Positions 15,001-30,200 of a stretch of DNA of 64,000 nucleotides are shown here, piece by piece. Within the stretch, counting starts at the first letter, position 1; each line of letters starts with the position of its first letter. The stretch comes from Telmatactis stephensoni (lineage: Eukaryota; Cnidaria; Anthozoa; Actiniaria; Isophelliidae). The notes under the pieces were generated by a model. The model had not been told where the DNA came from and ran no database searches. It worked only from the letters and a program-made list of their open reading frames with translations. A program made the translations under genes and the position numbers. The stretch is from positions 1 to 64,000 of the forward strand of contig JALIZF010001621.1 of assembly GCA_029948255.1 (NCBI GenBank). The letters run 5' to 3'.

Positions 15001-18000
15001 TACATGTAACGCCATGTTCCAATTAGTGTTCAGATGAGAGACAAGCAAACCTTCTGATTGGATGATTGTCAACACGAAAGTGTGCAAAAGCGTGGTCATT
15101 TGGTGGTTTTGATAAGAAAGACTTAAAAGGCAAGGGAAAGAGCCTTCGAACAAAGAATTAGTTTTCAATTTGCCTTATACATTAACGGTTATAAGTTAGT
15201 GGAAGGAATATATAACACATTATATAATAATTGCTAAATTATGCGCACTCTGATTGGTCGAGAACCGTGTGCGATTACATTATACACTCATACCGTAGAT
15301 GAAATCAAACGCGTGCTCTGGTTGGTTGAAATGTTTTGGTAAATATTATATAAAACAATAGATTGCATTTTTCCGTGGGTCTGTACTCTAATAAGTGCAC
15401 AGAAGACGTCAAAGTGTGGTGAGAACAACTGCCATGTCACTCGACTTCTTCTCACGGCGTCCATTTGTGTTCTCACCACATTTTGACGTCATCTGTGCAT
15501 CTATTAGAGTACAGACGCACGGAAAAATGCAATCTATTTGTTAAATAGTTATACCTGATTGTTTCCGCTTGAGTAAGTGGCTGTGAGATACGTTGTTGCG
15601 TGTGCACGGTGTGCGAGGTCGTTACTGCTGGAGAAGCATATGGCGGTAACTCCATTACAGATCCACTAAAACCCATGGGGGGTTCTGGAGAGTCACGTCG
15701 AGTTGTTCCTGCCCAAGAAATGATCAATGTCCCGGATGTAGAGAAGCTGAACCAGTCAGGATCCATAAACGATGGTCTGGTCAATGAAAGAATATTATGA
15801 GTATAACTAAGCACAAAATAAACAACCGAGAAACGAATCAACCAATCAACAGATAAATGAACGAACACACAATAAAGAACACAAAACACTGAGCGAACGA
15901 ACAAACATGAACAAGCAAAACGAACGAACGAACACACACCTACAACAAATATATGTACAAAAAATGCAATAGTTTCCTTACCCAAACATTGGGTTGTCAC
16001 TACCATCTGCAAAACGATGTAGAGAACCAGCTTTCTCCAAGAACAACCCAAGGTTACACCCAGCGGTCAGTACATTCAGCTGAAAAGGAATTGAAATAAT
16101 CGAACAATAGAACTAATTTCGCATGACTGGGAGAAAACGGCACGGTATATAAAACGGCACGGTTTATAAAACGGCATAAAATTTGACAGTGGATAATAAT
16201 CATACCTGGACTTTCCACGGTAATTCCTCCTTATTAACAGACCTGAGTTTCTTACGACGGTTAAATGACCTCCAGTAGTCTGGTAGTACTGCTTGTAGTT
16301 TCTCAATGGCCTTCAAATTGATGAAAAAATGAACTTTAGTACTACTTTTGGGGGAGTTTGTATTGAATCTCACACATTCTAGGCTGAGGATGATATAGAT
16401 CGCAATACTTTTGCACTGAAAAAGTCTAGAAGTCAATAATGAAGTCAAATGAAACATTTTACCAGGTTAATGTTGATTTCCTCCTCCGTCTTGCCTTTTG
16501 TCTTCAAGTTCTAACAAATCAAAAATGACAGTTAAACAATCTGATATCCTTGGATGGTGCGCGACTTTCTGAGCGAGAAGGCCTTAGTTCGATCACTGTG
16601 ACACTTGTTTTGACTTCTCTCCATCATATGTAGTATTATACTAATATACTAATATAATAATAGTAATATAATATTAGCTTTAAATACAAGAGAGTAAAAC
16701 TAAACGTACAGGGGGCCTCAGGTTAATCATCCAGGATTTTCTGTTGCTATCAGGACGATCGGTAATAGGTATTTTTGATTTTGACGTGATTGTAACTTCT
16801 AAGTAATTTCTGTTTTTTTCTATAGTCTTCGACTCAATGATTACATGCACATTTATAAACATAAATACTAACCTTCCTTGACGTAACATTCATAGACTGA
16901 GATTTCATCTTTGAAGGAGGTGGCTTGGCTGTTTCTTGTTTAGTTCGTACACGCACTTCATCAGGTTCAGCTTCTTTAACTTCGTCTTGACGCGTTGACC
17001 GTTGCTTGGCTGGGGTCTGAAATAACAACGTTGATATAAATGGAATGAGTGCAGAAATGGATTTAGTTATCATATAAAATTGATTTATAACTGTTCGTTC
17101 CTAATATTAAGTACTACTCGTAAATCCAAAATCGTGATCATTTTTTTCATTTTCATCAAACATTTAAGCCCTGTGAAAATGCTCTGGACAACATACATTG
17201 TTGGCAGTTGTTAGTTCAAAATGGAGCCAGCATTGTTGTGTTCAACTTTGGTGATAACAGAAAAAAAGAAATGTTGGACGTTGTCTTTAAGTGTATCAAA
17301 CACATCCAATTTACTGGAGCCGACAATGTGCGAGGAGTTGTTGGCCAAGATTGCTGGGAGAGCTTGAATGGGCCTTTAGGAGTATGACTGGACTGAAATA
17401 ATTTTTACCTTGCCAAACTCAACAATGGCTGTCGCAAATCGTTTGATTTTCTCCTCTTCTTGCCCTCCAACAGTGGCAGCCATACGTACAATGGTGGGTT
17501 TATTTGCCAGTATCATTTCGTTTCTCCTGTTGATGACAATAACAACATAAAATATGTAGATGAAAGGAGATTCATGACGTCATCCAATATGGCGGCATGC
17601 AATGCATTTCACACAGATCTTTCCATTTTGAGCCTTTAAATTGTGACGTATTCTTCGGGACCAAAAACCCGAGTAAATTTAGCTTGCTGTCAACTTGTAA
17701 CAACCAGAGGTATCCTCCCAAAAAAAAAAAGCCTTGACAAGATGAAATTTTTCATGTCGGTAAAACCCAAAGTATTATTTCATGATTTATTTTATTTTTT
17801 TGGGAAATGTTTGTACAGAACTACGCTTTTATCGTATGGCAAATCATTAAGACGCCATAGCCCAGAGCACGGCATGGACGTTTTAGCTGACCTCGGTGTA
17901 ACCACTTCCGTTGTTCCATTTTATTTGTTTTGCTTCGTTTAGTCTGAGTAAGTGCTTTGTTTTTGGCTACTGTAATGTCATTCAAGTTCTTACACCGGGA

Positions 18001-21000
18001 TTTGGCCATTTGACAGCCATACAAAAACTGATGTAATTTAGTTACCTGATAATCCATGTCATAGCATCATTGGTCCAGTCTAAACTAGCTTCAATCAGTC
18101 CTTCATCGATAGCTTTACCCAACACTTGTACAAAGAACTCCAGGAATCGAGTACGCCGTTTGAACTTAAGAACTAACAAACATTTAAGACATGAGAATGT
18201 CATAGCTGGGATATCAATGTAAAATTGTTGTGGCAAAAGGGAGGAGATGACTTGAACAGTATTGGGAGGGGCGCTAGTTGGTTAAGTTTGTGCAGAGACA
18301 GTGGATCGATTTCATCACATCTCCTGAATAAATGTGGAACAATTAACAGTATATTTAAGTAAGTTGTTGTATTGATTTCCTCTTTCCTAGGGATTAGTTT
18401 TTTAAAGATATTGTTACATTTATGTTATCATAGCCACATTCATTCATAATAATAAGCAAATAAATAGCAACAACACCATCAATTTTCATGCTCATTATCA
18501 CACTATTCAACAGCACTGATTCACCTCACGAGATAATTCTTAGAGAGAAAGGACGGTTAAAGAACTTGGAGTAACTTCTCTTAGTACGGCAAAACAATTC
18601 TCACTTGATCATCAACACCATCAACTTTCATGCCCATGTTCACACTATTAGTAGTTCATCTCATAAGATTATTTTCGTTAGAAGGGAAAGTTAACGAATT
18701 TAGAGTAGCGTCTCTAAGAGAAAGCATGACACAATCGTCACTTGGATCATACACAAGACTTCACCAAAGTCGCGCTCATATTTCATGGCAGCCATATTTG
18801 TAGGCTAGAAAATATGAATGAACGTACCTTTCACGTGTATATTTGACCACAAGTGTCAATTGAACTCCCTGTGGGGTAAGAATTAGTGGGTACATCTGTT
18901 GACGTTACTTTACTACACCATAGTTTTTCATTTATACGTTTTATTTCATTTTAGTTGTAAAGCGCATGCGTACATATTCACATGGAGCATGCGCTATAGA
19001 AATATATGTTTCTTTATCATTGTTATGAAAAAATGACGAAACACTGATTACATTTCTCATTGGTAGAAAGCTCTATTGTTTAGAACACGTACATATCTGC
19101 CATATATAACATGACAATCAGTAGTAAGACTTCAACAAAGTCGTTCACATGCAGAGTGAAACACCATTAGTGAGTCAGTAATAAGAAAGATAAAAAGATA
19201 AACATGAAGTCTGTCAGGTGAGATGTGCAACCCCATCAATAAGCACTCAAACATCGGGCAAACCTGACACTCGTTTGGATCTACACAAAAGGGAAAAGAG
19301 GAAACAAGATCTAGATTTCTATTTCTAGATCTCAGAAAGAGATCTAGAAATAACAGTTTACATATGTGAAGTTAGGATCACCTGAGGAAAACAGGATGGC
19401 AATAGAAAAGTCAGGAAAGAGACATGCAGAAGTGCACATTTCTGTTTCAGATTAGATTAGTTTCTTTAAATAAAACTACCACGAACTGCACTTTTAGCGG
19501 TCTAAAATCAAAGATAGCAGCTTGTAAACTGATCACCATGCTTATTCCCAGGGCCCTTTGCGAGCTCTTCGAAACTGAGGAACAACCCTGGCATACAAGT
19601 TCATAAAGTCTAAATTGTCATGCAGACTCCAAGCAAGAGTCAAGTAGAAAAGTCCCAGGTAAACAACTCATGCAGAAGGCTCACGACCGGAGTATTCACT
19701 CAGTCCATCATCCTGTAGTTCATCAACGTCTGCATCAGAGGGTATAGTACTGACATAACCAGTGAGTTCCCAGTCATACAGAAAACTCCAATCTTCATTA
19801 AAACAGAGATATTAGTATTATGACAAAGAAAGGTTAACTGTTAAAGCAAAGAAATGTCAGGTTAATCATGAATTTCAATGAGACAATCCTCTTTATTACA
19901 CACACTAGTTATTACAGAGAAGGTACAAATACTCTATATGGAGAGTTTTCCATAATACAAACGTATCTCCGTTACTAAGAATTAAGTCAGCAAGGACAGA
20001 TTTCTTTGCACTTCAAAATTAGTGGAGATCGATCAACTGGTGCTGTCGTTTGTTAATAGCCAACTAAACTTGGCCATGGCCAGTTGACCAAATCTCCATG
20101 AGCTATTACTAAGATCTTAAAACAGCCACTTTCAACCCCTTTTGTTTTCCGTAATAAGGATGGTTAACTTTTAATACATATCAGGTCTGTCCCTCATTGA
20201 TTTTAATTTCATTTTCATCCATAACTAGGTTGTCTCAAAAATAATGCAACATGAAGTACGTAAGTGTAACTGGCGTATTAACTACATCACTTGCTACAGT
20301 GTACATGTAGATTTGGAGGTTGATTATTTGAAAAGCGATTATTGTTAATTCTGGATTAAAATCATTAGTTAACCCTGGGTTAGTACTAATCATCTTTTTC
20401 TGAAAAACCGGCCCTGCATATCTGACGTGTTCCATGATTTCAGAAAATATGCCAATCGGAAGACGCACTAGATAACTTTAGCTCAATGTTTAAAATTATT
20501 GTCCACCACTTTCTACGAGTCCCTAATGCAAAACACAAAAATATGACAATTTTACAAGCATACTGACCTTCTTTGTAAGCTTCCACAGCAGGTAAACTAG
20601 CAACTAATGAATACAGAATATTTGGGTCTTCTGATCCAGTTAATTCATCATCTTCTCGATTAAGCAATGCTAACAACAACATAACATGACAATGACTAGG
20701 GCTGTTTGAAGGCTGGTTAGTGCTAGCCCAGTGTTAAGATCACTGGTTTTCTTTAGATTTAACCCCGGGCCGGTTAGCTCTAAAGTCCTGCTATCTCGAA
20801 CACAAAGCCATTTCGTTTTCCCTTGAGTCATTTTTCACTCAATTACTATCGGTTATCTAGCTCTCCATCCCCCGCTATCTCGAACAATATTTAGCTTCTC
20901 GAGTTTCTCAGCGAGTTCGTGGTAGCGGGGTTTTATTGTATTAAGGGCGTGGCCAGGGTACTCTAGATGAGAGTGACACCTTGCCAATGGAAAATCGCAC

Positions 21001-24000
21001 ACCCATCAATGCTAACCCAAAACAGTGTTCGATCTTTACTGGAATTCTTCAGTGTAGTTCGCATTTTCCTCGTTACTGTTCATTTGACGAAACTGTCTTG
21101 AACGACAACACAATAGCTACAAGTACACGTGAAATGTCAAAAAGGATCACGTGAACTGTCTATTTAATTTGTTTGGCGATTCAAAGCAAAGCTAAAAAAT
21201 TTCGTGGTACTTCAAACGTCATGCTCACGTATAAGCGCTATAAGCACGTCGCTAGGCGCGAAAAAAACAGGCCTCCTGATCCTTTTTGCCGTCTGCCGTT
21301 TCCAGCGTACGTGAATCTTAAGCTCTTTAATGTTTCCCAGTAAGGATAAATCGTACTGGCAAAAAGACTTCTTGTCTCCGCTTCACAAAGTGTACTGACC
21401 TTTTTGGCTGAGTTTCATCATGTAAGCTTCCAAAGACTTTAACTCTTCATTATGCCCATCGTGTGCTTGGTGCAAATCTTTCTCCAGTCCTTTAGCTTTT
21501 CCTGGTTTATGTTTTGGCTTGTGCTTCTTTTTAATCTTGGGGGGTGGTTGACCACCCATGTTAGCATTCGCTATGGCTGCAGCGGCCTGCATGGAAGCCA
21601 TAGTGCCTGCGCTATCAGGAGCAGTTTCAAGGTTTAACATCTTTTTGCCTAGTTCTACTATAGCACCACACAGACTTTTCTCACCCCAGCTCTGAAGGGT
21701 CTGTTGAATTAACAATTATACTGAGCAACTAAGCAAAAACAATTGAGCAGAAATACTTTTCAATAGGCCATTTTTATGATGGCGTACTTTCACTACAACT
21801 ACCCGAATGTTTTACGAATTTTTTGTTATTCAGATTTTAACTCCCTCTTGTGAATGAGAATAGCGGATTATCTCAATCGGGAGACCGAGTTTTCCAGAAC
21901 ATTCTCATCAGAATAACACAGGTTATTACCATTTGTTTCTCTACTCTGGAAATTTCGGTTTTTTCAGGTAAATGGAAAACACCCTAAATCTGTCCATGAT
22001 GTAATTACCACAATTTGAAGGCGTAACAAGTACGTTCTCAACTATACAAAAACTTCTATAACATTAAGATGATATTTTTTTCAATGACGAGCAATAATGG
22101 CGAAAAGCGCCAAAAACTAGACCTTCGTGCGAGTTTTAATCCAAATTTTCGTTCTGGATTAACACTCAGATCCTATTTCTACCGGTTAAAAACTGATGTA
22201 CCAAGATAAAATACCTGTTTAAAACAAATTTTTGAATTGTACAAAGACTTTTTCTTGAATTTGTGTTGGGATTAAGCTTTTTCAAGCTGAATATAAAGAA
22301 AACATACAGAAAATGAGCAAATGAAGGCCTAAACCTCATTTTCGAACCAAATTTTCGTTTTGGATTAACACTTTGATTCAACTTTCATCGGCCAAAACTA
22401 ATTACAAACAACTTAAACTTTCTGACAGAAATGATTTTAATTCTGTACAACAGCTATTCTTCAACTCAGGAGTTTTTGTCGTTCACTGCTCGAACTTGAA
22501 AAAAATCCCCTCTTAACACCATAGAATACTGTATCATCATTCTTTTCAGTATTGTCTCTAAGTAATGTCAATCTTGATTACTGGATAACATCATCGGCAT
22601 CATTATCAATCGTTATCATTATTCATTACAGTACTATACCAACCTTAGCAACAAAGTAAGTCATGGTTGCAATCATATGTGACAGACTGTCTGATGCTGA
22701 TGTTTGTCGACGATGTCGAGTAAGTGATGGTACTTCTTGAAGAACAGCGTGACATCGTAATAGTACCTAGAGAACAATGATACAATCAAATGTGATTTGT
22801 CTGTAAGATCTAACTTTTAAGGAAAAAACAAAACAAAACAAAAATAACAACAACAACAACAACAACAACAAAACCAGCAAGTTATCAGTACACAAAAAAA
22901 CGTTCATTAAAAGAATTTCAAGGTGATTCGTCTTGATGATTTAACCTGTATAACTGGTTTAGCAGGTAATTCAACATGTCTATTGCAATAATATAACGTG
23001 ACCTCCTCTGTGATCTAAATCTAACCTGTATAACTGGTTTAGCAGGTAATTCAAAACATGTCCATTGCAATAATATAACGTGATTTCCTCTGTGATCTAA
23101 ATGTATCTAACCTGTATAACTGGTTTAGCAGGTAATTCAAAACATGCCTATTGCAATAATATAACGTGACCCCCTCTGTGATCTATATCTAACCTGTATG
23201 ACTGGTTTAGCAGGTAATTCAAAACATGCCTATTGCAATAGTATAACATGACCTCTGTGATCTATATCTAACCTGTATGACTGGTTTAGCAGGTAATTTG
23301 TGTTGGATCATTGGTGCTAGAAGACCGTAGACCTGGATAATGGCTTGTAGACACAAAGATGTGTCGTTCAGCCAACCAGCTACATGAATAGCTAGTAAAA
23401 GTCTTTCACATTCGTGAAGTCGAGCAACCTGATGGAAATACAAGAAATATTAGACATTAGAATTTCTACCTCAAATTCTTTTATCTTAAAAACCTTGAAA
23501 TCTTGAATACTGTTTTATTTTCCCTTGGATAGATATTTTTCAGTCGAACACTATTGGGTAACTAAACCTCAGCTATTTAAAAGTCATCCAACAGCATTTT
23601 GTTTTCTTCTAGAAGTTTGAGGTGGTGGGGTTCTTCTGGGTTTCAAGTTCAACGAGAAAAAGATCAAGCAAACAAGCAAAGGTTGGAAAGAAAGGGAGGA
23701 ATTTTGAAAGAAAGAAAGAAAGAATGAAATGTACAAAAGATGGGAAGAGAAGTCAAGATAGATAGATGAATAGAAGGAACGATAGCAAAAAGAATAGAAC
23801 GTAAAATAGAACTAGTTCCTACCTGGCTATTGTACAGAGGTCCATTATCACACAAGGAAGTACAAAACAGAAGGTTTTCTCTAATACTCAAGTCAACAGA
23901 GATGAAAATGGACTGTAGAAGTTGGCGGACTAATACTGGTGAACAACTTTGCACCTTTTCTTCGTCTAACCTGTGGATTAAAGTAATTATTATTGAAATG

Positions 24001-24195
24001 ACAATTGGAATGCAAATAGGATTACAGTAGGGAGTCATGGCAAACTATAAATTTGAGAAGATTTGCCATCTCTGATGCTGTATGAATTTAGGATGAAATA
24101 CATGTAAGATTCAAGACACGGTGTCAGTTTGGTGTTTCTAGGGTTTTTATCCGCAATAAAACCTTTTTGTTTACATTTACACAAAAAATAAATAA

Positions 24196-24286
<91 letters not shown>

Positions 24287-27200
24287 ATTAATAAATAAAT
24301 AAATAAATAAATAAATTAATTAATTAATTAATTAAAAAAAAAAACATAAAAACAAACAAACAAGAAAGCAATGACTGGAAACTGAAGTGAAATTTGTCTT
24401 CGAACAAACTCATTCCAGATTAAATGCTACTACACTAATGTTCCAGAAATATTGGTCATCTTCTTACTGTTTCAGTCGAACTTCAAAATCATCATCTGAT
24501 TTTTCAATCTTCAATTCCTCCTCAGATGGTTTAGGCTCAATGACAAAGTGATTCCAGAGTACAGAGCAAGCTGACTGGGCTATTGATGGCACACCAGCAG
24601 AATATGCAATCTAGACAAAATTGAAGATAAAAATTAATTATATCAATTAGCAAAAATCTCAATTTCTTACATTACCGTATCATAACTTTCACAAGTGGGT
24701 TCGGAAGTTTGTTTGTAAGTTCCAAAGTTTAAGTTGTACTTTGAAAGTTAACAGAAACCTTACTTCACACACAAATTTGGAAATTTGTTAGAATCGAAGT
24801 TTGCACTGAGAAAATGTCCACTGACCTACTGGACCATTAAGTGTGCAGGCTGATAAAAGTGCAAATAACACTTTTCGCTTACTTGTGCTAGATATCCCCA
24901 GGCCATCAATGTTGGCAATGAGTGTGCAGCCAATATTGGACGACTTGTTGCTCCAATAGATTTTCCAATCATTTGGCCTTTAGCATTGTAGGGTGCTACA
25001 GCAAAGATGTATCGTTGGTTTGGTTTTAACCCTTTTATAATTAGAAGGCAATTACTAGTGGCTGGAGTCTGAAATTTAAAACAATATTGTGTTACTGTTT
25101 AAAGTGATACTGTTGTTAGTGATATGTCAAAACAATGACAATGATGATATGACGATAGGGTGGTTCTCCAGAGATTTTAAAGCAGGGCTAAGCAGGTAAC
25201 CTCAAATTTGATATGCAATGTTAGCTGACACTTGCCAGTAGCTGATTTAACAGATATATTCCAAATGTGGGGGTTTATTTACATTGAAAATTGTTGCATC
25301 ACGACCAACATTGCTTAAAAAGTCTTTTGTCTTTTCTGATCCACCTATCCACCTTGTGGGCGGTGCTTATGTAAGAGCTGTAGCCCCAATGATGACCAAA
25401 GAGATGACACACAACTGATCAGCCATCCTTGCTTCCCTTAAGTTGGTTGGAAGAATTGTGACAACAATTGCAATGGTGAGAGTCATGGTAGTGTACAGTA
25501 GGTACATGTTCAAGTAATATTTAGGTATGTTTAACTCACCTCTTCTCCTGTACCAGGGAGCTGATAATCATTTAACCTGACCTTAATGTTGTTACCACTT
25601 GCTGATCTTCCAAACAGGCTGTACCAGGCAACCTGTGAATACAATGCACATGTATGTAAGAAACAGTGTACACTATTCTGTTTATCACCAATTTGTAATA
25701 AGCCACTTCATGCTTTCGTCCGCTATTTTGAGAGACAAATGCGGCAAAATTTATAGAAATCAGGATGACTTTTACATGCCTCTTAATACGCTGGATAATT
25801 GAAAGCTACAAATTGAGAAAATAAGATTTTTGTTTTCAAATTAGCTCAAAAATATAAGTCAATCCATTCATGAAAAAAATATTGAATTATAAAACACTTA
25901 CATTTCTCTTATTTTTAGTTTGACAACTGGTATGCATGCAACTGGTATGTACGCCTAAATTTTGAAATTTCATCAAAAGTGAGCGAAGTTATGGCAATTC
26001 AAAGTGATCCATATTTCTATATATTTTGTTGCATTTGCCTCAATTCAAAATGGTGGACGAAAGTGTGAAGTGGCTTATTCCAGAAACTGTCTATATCCCC
26101 CCATGGAGGGGTATGTATATTTTCTGGGACCACAGAAGGTCAGTCAATTTTGTTATTTGTTTGCCATCTGCAATTACTCATGTATGTGAAGCTTAATAAG
26201 CTCTCTAATAGCTAGTTAATATCACTTTCAATGAATCTATCTGCCCATAAGATTAATTGATACCACAGACAGTTTTCATGTTCAAAGTGCATGTTTTATC
26301 AATCACCTTATCATTGGTTGGTTCAAATGGAGCAGGTTTGAAGATCATCAGGGAGGGGCTGCGGTACACTAGTATGGGGGCTGGGGGTATATCATTAAGC
26401 ACAGGTGACATTAATTCTTTGTTCCACTTTAGTAGTTTACGATCCTGTTGCTGAGCTTTTTGGATTGATTCAATGCTTTCCTATAAGACATCAAAAACAT
26501 TCATTTCAATACTAGCAAATTAAAAGACTGCATTGATAATCATTTAAATAATATGTATTATGGGAGCTGATAATGATGATGGTGATGACAAAATGAAGCA
26601 AATATTGTGCCTAGCTGCATACCCTACTTGAATACAGAGGTTTCTAAAATTCTAATTATAAGACTTTTATCTAACAAAATAAATCCCTGTCATCAGTGCT
26701 CTACCAACTGAGCTATCAAGTCAGCTGGAATCATGGGTATAGGTGTGGCACACTGGGTAATAGGTACAACCACTCAAAATCAGGATGTTTTCTCTGTCTC
26801 TTGTAAGGAATGTACACAGATGTACTTCAACTTTACCCATTTCTCTTTGATTTAATACTGAGTGCCAAATGGCTTTTGACAAGTTTACAATGATGATAAA
26901 GATACAGTGCAATGTCTATTAAGTGGCCATTCAATATTTACCAGCTAGTTTATCAAAGTGTAACTCTAAATATAACTCCTTTAAGTGGCCAACCCCTACG
27001 TATTAAGCAAACACTTGCCAATTCCCCGAGGGTGGCTGCTATATAGAGGTTGCACTGTAGTTTTGATGGTATTGATGTTAATGAGTATTGATATAGAATC
27101 AATGTCAAATCTAATAAAATAATAGTTCAACAAGGAGATCAAACCTTCAAGAGCTGGGCTTGTTCTTCTGTTCCTGACAGTCCTCTAAGAGAGACATCAC

Positions 27201-30200
27201 AGCCAGCCTTGTGCATCAACAGCAATGCTTTGGATACTGGGTTTTTATCACATGAAGACAGTAGGTCAATGTCTTTCTCACTAATGTGTATTGAGTCTGT
27301 GGATCCTTGGGTCTTATCAATCTAGAAATAACATGGCCAGCAATCAGACATTCAGATAGACAGACAGACATATATGGGGGTAAAGATATGGGTCAGACAG
27401 ACAGACAGACAGATAGATGGGGCATGATGAACAAACCACAATGCACAGAAAGTAGTCCAACATTGCATTACATGAACCCAACAACAACTTACTATCAATG
27501 ATATTCAGTTCTATAAGTCACTGTCACCTAGTAATCGTTACAGTATATTTACCCTTAATTTCCAATGTTTAATGGTCATGACCTGCATTTGCCAACCACT
27601 CACCAACCACTCACCAACCACTCACCAACCACTTACCAACCACTGATCAACTTCTTACCAACAGAACTACTACAAACCACTTATCTATCCCTTAACATCA
27701 ACCACTGAACAACCATTTACAAACCACTTACTCACTACAGTCTAACCACTGATCAACTGCTTACCAACTACCTCTCAACAGCAATGTATTTGCCAACTAC
27801 TTAATATCACCCATGTACATGTATTAAACACTAATCAACTGCATACCAAACATTCCAACCACACTTGAAAAGTACAGCAAAACAAAACAAAACAAAACAA
27901 AACAAAACAAACAAGCAATTAAACAAACAAAACTAAATCTGAAAATACTAGGCAAAATAGCTAGTACATACTTTAAGCTTTTTGTGTATAGAACATCTCG
28001 ATTCCATGTCTGCAATAAAAACAATTATTATAAAATTAATAAATGATTAAAGGGGGTCAATGAAAATGACCTTTAGTGATGTCTTCATAATACACATTGC
28101 TATTTTGTTGGCTTAACTTGATGGTGGAGTGGCCCTCACAGATTGGTAACTAACCTTGTCCCAGTGCAGCATACTTTACTGCTACTCTGTGATGTACAAA
28201 CAGCAATTCCATGTGTAATGCTTTGACCATGTTCTCTGTTGAATTACTATCTTCACTGCTATATTGCTCACCATCTATTAAAGTATTATCAGAGTTCTGC
28301 AAAAAAAAGCATTAAGTTTGGCTGTGTAGATGTGTATAATAATAAAAATGTGTGCTTCCAGAAAATATCCAAACCTACCAAGGATGAAGTGAGGTTCAGA
28401 AGGACAAAATTACAAGGTTTGTGTGGAGGAAACGTTAAAAGTTCCAATTGCAGTGAGGTCATGGTTATTTCAAATTCCCTTCTTGTGGGGTATGGATATT
28501 TCCTGGAACCAGACAATTCAGCTATATGGAAATGTGTGTTGATTTATTTTTTTACCAAAAGATTCAAAGCTGAAAATATCACATCTATAAAATCATTAAA
28601 ATCATTGGGTTTTATTATTTCTATTGCAACTTGATCTATTGCTTGGGTTTCAGATTCTAGATACAACCTACATTACCTTTAACCATGTTGTGTCTACAAT
28701 GTCTTTACCAGCTGCTTGTGCTGAAGCATCTCTTGCTCTACCAACACCATCAAAGGCTTGATGCAAAACATCCTTTGACTTTGCCAGCAAACCCCTTATA
28801 CCATGACTGTACCCCTCCAATGATAGACCCAGAATTGAGGAGTATTTGCTAGACTCAGAACAGCTTGTTTGACTTCTTTCAACTTGCTTCTCTGCGCTCT
28901 CCACATTTGTAATTTTCTGTACATGAAATGTACAATGTATAAGCATGTTTGTGTATAAATAAACACCTTAGTTTCCACAATGACAGTCTGCTCCCTACTA
29001 TGCATGATCACGTCTGTACCATGACCATGTCTGTACAATGACCACCTGTCTATAATGATTACCTCTACGATTATTACAATTATTACTGACAATAACTAGC
29101 TTTAAGCAATGCTTACATGTATGTGAGTGCTGCCAAAACAATTTTAAAGGGAGGCAAAGTGCTCTATATGTGGTATGCTTAACATTTAAATAAAAACTTT
29201 CAAAAAATCTTATCAAATTTGGCTCTTCGTACCAAAGAAAAACGATCTTCCTTTCCACAAAGTTCAGTCAAACCACTAAAACCAGGAACTTCCAAATAGC
29301 ACATGTGAGACCTAGAACCAGTTTGTGAACAGGTTTGTTCACTGTTTTTATTGGCTAACTGCTATCAAATATAAAACTAGTTTTAACTGGTTTGATAGGT
29401 GGTTGAATCCACAGGGTGACCATTTTCTCAAATCAGATGGCTAAAATAGGAATGCTGCCAGCGCTCGCTGGCTTGGCAGCAATTATTGTTAAAGTTCTTT
29501 ATTATTATCTTATTTGACAGTAATCCTTGTAAAATTATGTTTTTGCAATACTTATAATCAAACCAGTCATGCAAATAACGCAATTACAACTGCAACAACA
29601 ACAATGACCACCTCTCCACAATGATGACCTCTCTATAATGACCACCTCTCTATAATGACCACTTCTTTACAATGGCCACCTTTCTACAAATTATGCCCAA
29701 CTCTTTAAATAACAATGTAATAGCCCACATTTCTACAACAGTACAAGTAAAGTCACAAGATCACAAATTTACCTTTTTACTAGCTAAGTCCTGTTTGTTC
29801 TCAGTGTTTGATGCAGGTGTAGGTGACTCTTGATCTCCATGGCTCTCAGCTTTAGGTTGGGTTTCATTCAGAGATGCTTTGCACTCAAGGACAAGAGAAA
29901 GTTTCAGTGCAACCTCAGCAAATAAGATTGGATCAAATGTACAGGCATCACTCCAAGACAGGGCTGTATAGACCACAGTTATGAGGTATAACAACTGAAA
30001 GGAGGTACAATTAAGCATCATTCTGTCAATGATTTGTATTTTTATTATTTTATTTATTATAACATATATATTGAGAGTAAGTAATTAGTGGAGAGAAAAA
30101 AAAAGTTGCTAAAATTCAGTATCCAAAACTTGGTCCAACTTTCATTTTCTCCCATAAAAGGTACCAAAATTGGCATTCCTTGTTTTACTTCTAAAAGGTA

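Noticed and set aside
15473..16051. 192-codon minus-strand frame
   Set aside because: It merges parts of CFAP54 exons 36 and 37 with the intron between them; the intron part is low-complexity Phe/Val/Cys from a cgaacgaac-type stretch.
22943..23297. CRISPR-like array
   Set aside because: Whole units repeat, with no unique spacers, and the sequence is eukaryotic; it is a minisatellite.
26692..26735. tRNA gene on the minus strand
   Set aside because: Only the D-arm/A-box is tRNA-like; anticodon and T arms do not form.
28239..28634. 131-codon plus-strand frame
   Set aside because: Overlaps CFAP54 exon 16 antisense and an intronic repeat; no domain. A similar word (tattccagaaa...tgggac) at 26075-26145 points to a dispersed repeat.
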